Below are positions 50,668 through 52,940 of a stretch of 52,940 nt of DNA, one piece after another (the stretch's first letter is position 1; each line of letters opens with the position of its first letter). Under the pieces are notes generated by a model. The model was not told the DNA's origin, made no database searches, and saw only the letters and a program-made list of their open reading frames with translations. Both the position numbers and the translations under genes were made by a program. The stretch comes from Oceanimonas aquatica (GTDB taxonomy: Bacteria > Pseudomonadota > Gammaproteobacteria > Enterobacterales > Aeromonadaceae): contig NZ_JAVBHX010000015.1 in NCBI RefSeq assembly GCF_030732065.1, forward strand, positions 1 to 52,940. The letters are read 5' to 3'.

Positions 50668-50821
50668 TATCAACTCCGAGTCGGGTGCACAGACACCTTG
50701 AAAAATGAGAGGTTTATACTCGAGGATTTGCAGGCAGGTTGCAACTTGCCAAAAAAAATTATCCCGTGCCGGCGCGTCTTGCGCTGTCGTTCCTGGTATG
50801 GGGCTCGGCTCGTCAGCCGGG

Positions 50822-50848
50822 GTAGCGAAGCCCGGCGGGCTTCGTTAC
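50822..50848. repeat. Intergenic hairpin
   Basis: GTAGCGAAGCCC and GGGCTTCGTTAC pair over 12 bp (one G-T) around a three-base loop. It lies between two leftward genes, 9 bp past the end of the secreted-protein gene. No T-run follows, so it is more likely a REP-like element or a 3'-end stabiliser than a complete terminator. Confidence 0.6.
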
Positions 50849-50856
50849 CACCAGGG

Positions 50857-51399
50857 CTATTCTCTGGCTCCAACTGGAATCATGATGTGAGCATAAGGGG
50901 TGTCTTTCCACATCACATAGGGCCCGCCCAGGCTGGGGTCGGTCGGCAGGGAGTCAAGCAGACTGTTGTCGGGCACTATGATCATCAGGTGCGGCCCTTC
51001 CACAATCCACTGGTTATCATCCGTGGGGCCTTCGGCGTAAGGGTCGATATTACTGGCACCGCCGTCACCGGCGAGCATGTAGGAGATCCCCATGGCCTTG
51101 GCCTGAAACGGTTTTTTCTCCATCCAGGCCTGGGCCCATTCCATCCAGGGACCGTCCATGCACATGGGTGCCGTGCCCTCCAGCTGGGGCGGAGTGGGAA
51201 AACAGGTGTAGTCACCGCTGCCCTGCTGCAGCACGTTCTGCTCCCAGTCCACCACGGTCACGCTGTCACGCAGGGTGGGGGGCGCCGCATTGAGGGCATC
51301 GACCAGCATGGCCTGTTTCTGCTCGTCGGTGGGCGCGGCCAGCGCCTGACCGCCCAGGCCGCAGAGCGCCAGGGTAAAGATCAACATTGATGTTTTCAT
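50857..51399 (-). CDS. Secreted protein of unknown function
   Basis: The chosen ATG (GGAGG upstream) gives 180 aa with a clear signal peptide MKTSMLIFTLALCGLGGQAL ending AAP. The mature protein is acidic and globular. Distinctive parts are MLVDALNAAPPTLRDSVTVV, a possible disulfide pair (Cys in YTCFPTPP and in APMCMDGPW), MGISYMLAGDGGASNIDPYA and a GGPYVMWKDTPYAHIMIPVG end. I do not recognise a named domain. It is upstream of fkpA on the same strand and divergent from the WD40-like gene. Confidence 0.75.
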   Translation of the reverse strand: MKTSMLIFTLALCGLGGQALAAPTDEQKQAMLVDALNAAPPTLRDSVTVVDWEQNVLQQGSGDYTCFPTPPQLEGTAPMCMDGPWMEWAQAWMEKKPFQAKAMGISYMLAGDGGASNIDPYAEGPTDDNQWIVEGPHLMIIVPDNSLLDSLPTDPSLGGPYVMWKDTPYAHIMIPVGARE

Positions 51400-51563
51400 A
51401 GAACCAACCTCCGGTTGAGGAATGGATAATGCGCTCCCCCGCCTTGAAGTATAGTGCGCACCGGCCCGCCTTCCGGGTCTCACACGGCCACGCGACGGAG
51501 GAAAATCCCGCTGAAACATGCGAAGCTAGGCACCACCATTTCACATTCGGCCAACTTGCCTTC

Positions 51564-52574
51564 ATGACAGCACGCCCCTCCCCGTTTTCCCGCCTTCTTG
51601 CCGGCCCGCTACTGGCCCTTGGCCTGCTGCTGGCCGGCTGTGATCAAAGCGAGCCTCCCCTCGCCCGGCAGGTCCTGGCCGAGGGCAGCATACTGGCGGC
51701 AGCGTCCACCGACGACGGTCGCTTTACCCTGGTGTCCAGCGGCAAGGGCCCGGTACAGGTATGGATGGCTGGCGACGCCGCTCCCCTGTATCAGTGGTAT
51801 CAGGGGCAGGAAACCGATCCCGTGGTGCTGCTGGCCAGCGGCCCCGACGGCAAGGCCGCCGCCACCGCCACCGAGCGGACAGTGGCACTCTGGTCACTGG
51901 AAAGCGGTCAAAATCTGGGCTTTTACCGTGTGGAGCAACCGCTGCGTGCCCTGGCGCTGGCCAGCAACGGCCGGGCGCTGCTGCTGGGCTACCAGAATGG
52001 TGAAGTGGAATACGTGAACCTTGCCAGCGGCCGCCGGCTGCAGTTTCTCGGCCATCAGGACCGCATCAACAGCCTGGATATCTCCGCCAACGGCCGCTAT
52101 GCCCTGAGCGCCAGCCACGACGGCGAGGTAATGCTCTGGCAAACCGACGATGCTGCCATAGTGGCACGCTGGCGCCACGAACACAGTGTGAGCCTGGTGC
52201 GGCTGGATCAGGGCGGCCGCTATGCCTTCAGCGCCGATGCTCAGGGCAACGGGGAAGTTCACCGCCTGCCCGATGGCGAGGTGCAGGCCCGGCTGGAGGT
52301 GCCCGCCCGGGGCCAGACCTTTATCAGCGCCCGGCTGAATGTGGATCAGGATCTGCTTGCCACCGGCGGCACCGCCCGCCGGCTGGATTTATGGCGACTC
52401 AGCGACGGCACTCACCTTCACCACTGGCAAGTGGGCCTGCACACACAGCTGAGGCCGGCCAGCGCCATGGTGTATAGTGTCGCTTTTGACGGCGCGCACC
52501 GGCTTTACAGCACCAGCTCCGCCGGCCTGGGCGAGACCTGGGCGCTTACCAACAGAGACGAACATGATGAATGA
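51564..52574 (+). CDS. WD40-repeat-like lipoprotein
   Basis: The chosen ATG gives 336 aa with a lipobox in LLALGLLLAGC (acylated Cys near residue 26), followed by Asp at +2, which in E. coli favours inner-membrane retention. The body consists of degenerate WD40 blades, the clearest being RINSLDISANGRYALSASHD followed by GEVMLWQTDD, and AVATERTVALWSLESG-like turns. Such propellers act as interaction scaffolds; the partner is unknown. It overlaps slyX by 11 nt, so the two are coupled. An earlier in-frame ATG exists, but the signal peptide supports this one. Confidence 0.8.
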   Translation: MTARPSPFSRLLAGPLLALGLLLAGCDQSEPPLARQVLAEGSILAAASTDDGRFTLVSSGKGPVQVWMAGDAAPLYQWYQGQETDPVVLLASGPDGKAAATATERTVALWSLESGQNLGFYRVEQPLRALALASNGRALLLGYQNGEVEYVNLASGRRLQFLGHQDRINSLDISANGRYALSASHDGEVMLWQTDDAAIVARWRHEHSVSLVRLDQGGRYAFSADAQGNGEVHRLPDGEVQARLEVPARGQTFISARLNVDQDLLATGGTARRLDLWRLSDGTHLHHWQVGLHTQLRPASAMVYSVAFDGAHRLYSTSSAGLGETWALTNRDEHDE

Positions 52575-52782
52575 TGAACTGCTGCACCGGCTGGAGCAGA
52601 TGGAAACCCGGCTGGCCTTTCAGGACGACACCATAGAGCAGCTCAACCAGGAGATCGCCGCCCAGGGCGGTGAAATCGCTCGCCTCAAACAGCAGCTCAG
52701 CCTGTTAAGCAAGAAGTTCAAGGAAATACAGCCCGGCCAGGTCGCCAGCCAGGCGGAAGAAACCCCGCCGCCGCATTACTGA
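52564..52782 (+). CDS. slyX: SlyX family protein
   Basis: The 72-aa coiled-coil protein begins MMNDELLHRLEQMETRLAFQ and ends in ASQAEETPPPHY, identical to the E. coli SlyX C-terminus. Function is unknown. The first of two adjacent ATGs was chosen. It overlaps the WD40-like gene and is the last intact gene before the IS element. Confidence 0.93.
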   Translation: MMNDELLHRLEQMETRLAFQDDTIEQLNQEIAAQGGEIARLKQQLSLLSKKFKEIQPGQVASQAEETPPPHY

Positions 52783-52817
52783 GCGACCATGCTATGGTGC
52801 GATCCGGCGAATAGCGG

Positions 52818-52940
52818 TGTCTAGTCCTGAAATAGGTTTACACATTTTCAGCTAGCTTTTCGCCACTCAGAACGCCCGATGCACCGCATCCGGCGTTCTG
52901 TATTTCAATGCGTGATGAGGCCGCTCCAGGTTGTAAATAT
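52818..52940 (-). mobile_element. IS3-family insertion sequence, right-hand end only
   Basis: A sequence beginning TGTCTAGTCCTGAAATAGG looks like an IS3-family terminal inverted repeat, starting with TG. It is followed after about 50 bp by the 3' end of a transposase on the minus strand. The rest lies beyond the window, so target duplication and completeness cannot be checked. Confidence 0.8.
52867..52940 (-). CDS. IS3-family transposase, C-terminal fragment (cut by window edge)
   Basis: The last 23 codons read IYNLERPHHALKYRTP and then DAVHRAF before a TGA. This is the typical end of the IS3 OrfB integrase domain (consensus YN-x-RPH-x-ALGYRTP). The catalytic DDE residues lie outside the window. 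Confidence 0.88.
   Translation of the reverse strand, partial: IYNLERPHHALKYRTPDAVHRAF

Overview
The window is a high-GC gammaproteobacterial chromosome segment. It is almost entirely housekeeping genes, in an order that largely follows the 94-95 min region of the E. coli map: fxsA-groESL, efp/epmB, epmA, mscM-psd-rsgA, orn, a tRNA-Gly cluster, queG/nnr-tsaE-amiB-mutL-miaA-hfq-hflX-hflK-hflC, purA. Protein sequences, gene order and the intergenic repeats suggest the Aeromonadales, for example Oceanimonas, Zobellella or Oceanisphaera. The genus is inferred, not proven.

Layout, left to right. Bases 1-211 hold the tandem promoters and boxA leader of an rRNA operon that runs leftward out of the window. 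A rightward set follows: rapA, rluA, a DUF3530 protein and a hydroxypyruvate-reductase-like dehydrogenase. Then come a repeat-rich gap, djlA (leftward), and the envelope/RNA operon lptD-surA-pdxA-rsmA-apaG-apaH (rightward). folA, obg, rpmA and rplU run leftward, with ispB divergent. From purA to nnr (about 17.5-28.7 kb) nearly everything runs leftward; queG diverges from nnr with overlapping start codons.

Bases 29.8-30.6 kb carry three identical tRNA-Gly(GCC) genes, a decayed fourth copy and two related terminators. orn (leftward) and rsgA-psd-mscM-lipoprotein (rightward) follow. Bases 37-42 kb hold EF-P together with its two lysylation enzymes EpmA and EpmB, interleaved with a VOC protein and guaC. 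A two-gene leftward operon at 42.1-44.6 kb pairs a periplasmic pterin/molybdopterin-fold protein with a membrane protein whose GGDEF and EAL domains are both degenerate. groESL has a clear sigma-32 promoter. The right end has a MATE exporter, fxsA, a stand-alone DsbD alpha-domain gene, a GIY-YIG gene, an FkpA-type lipoprotein, an unknown secreted protein, a WD40-like lipoprotein, slyX, and the edge of an IS3-family element.

No prophage, CRISPR array, defence island or toxin-antitoxin pair is visible. The least ordinary features are the PruR/DcpA-like pair with a pseudo-enzyme output, the guaC promoter that fires directly into a terminator hairpin, the tRNA-Gly array with its pseudogene, and the orphan DsbD alpha domain.
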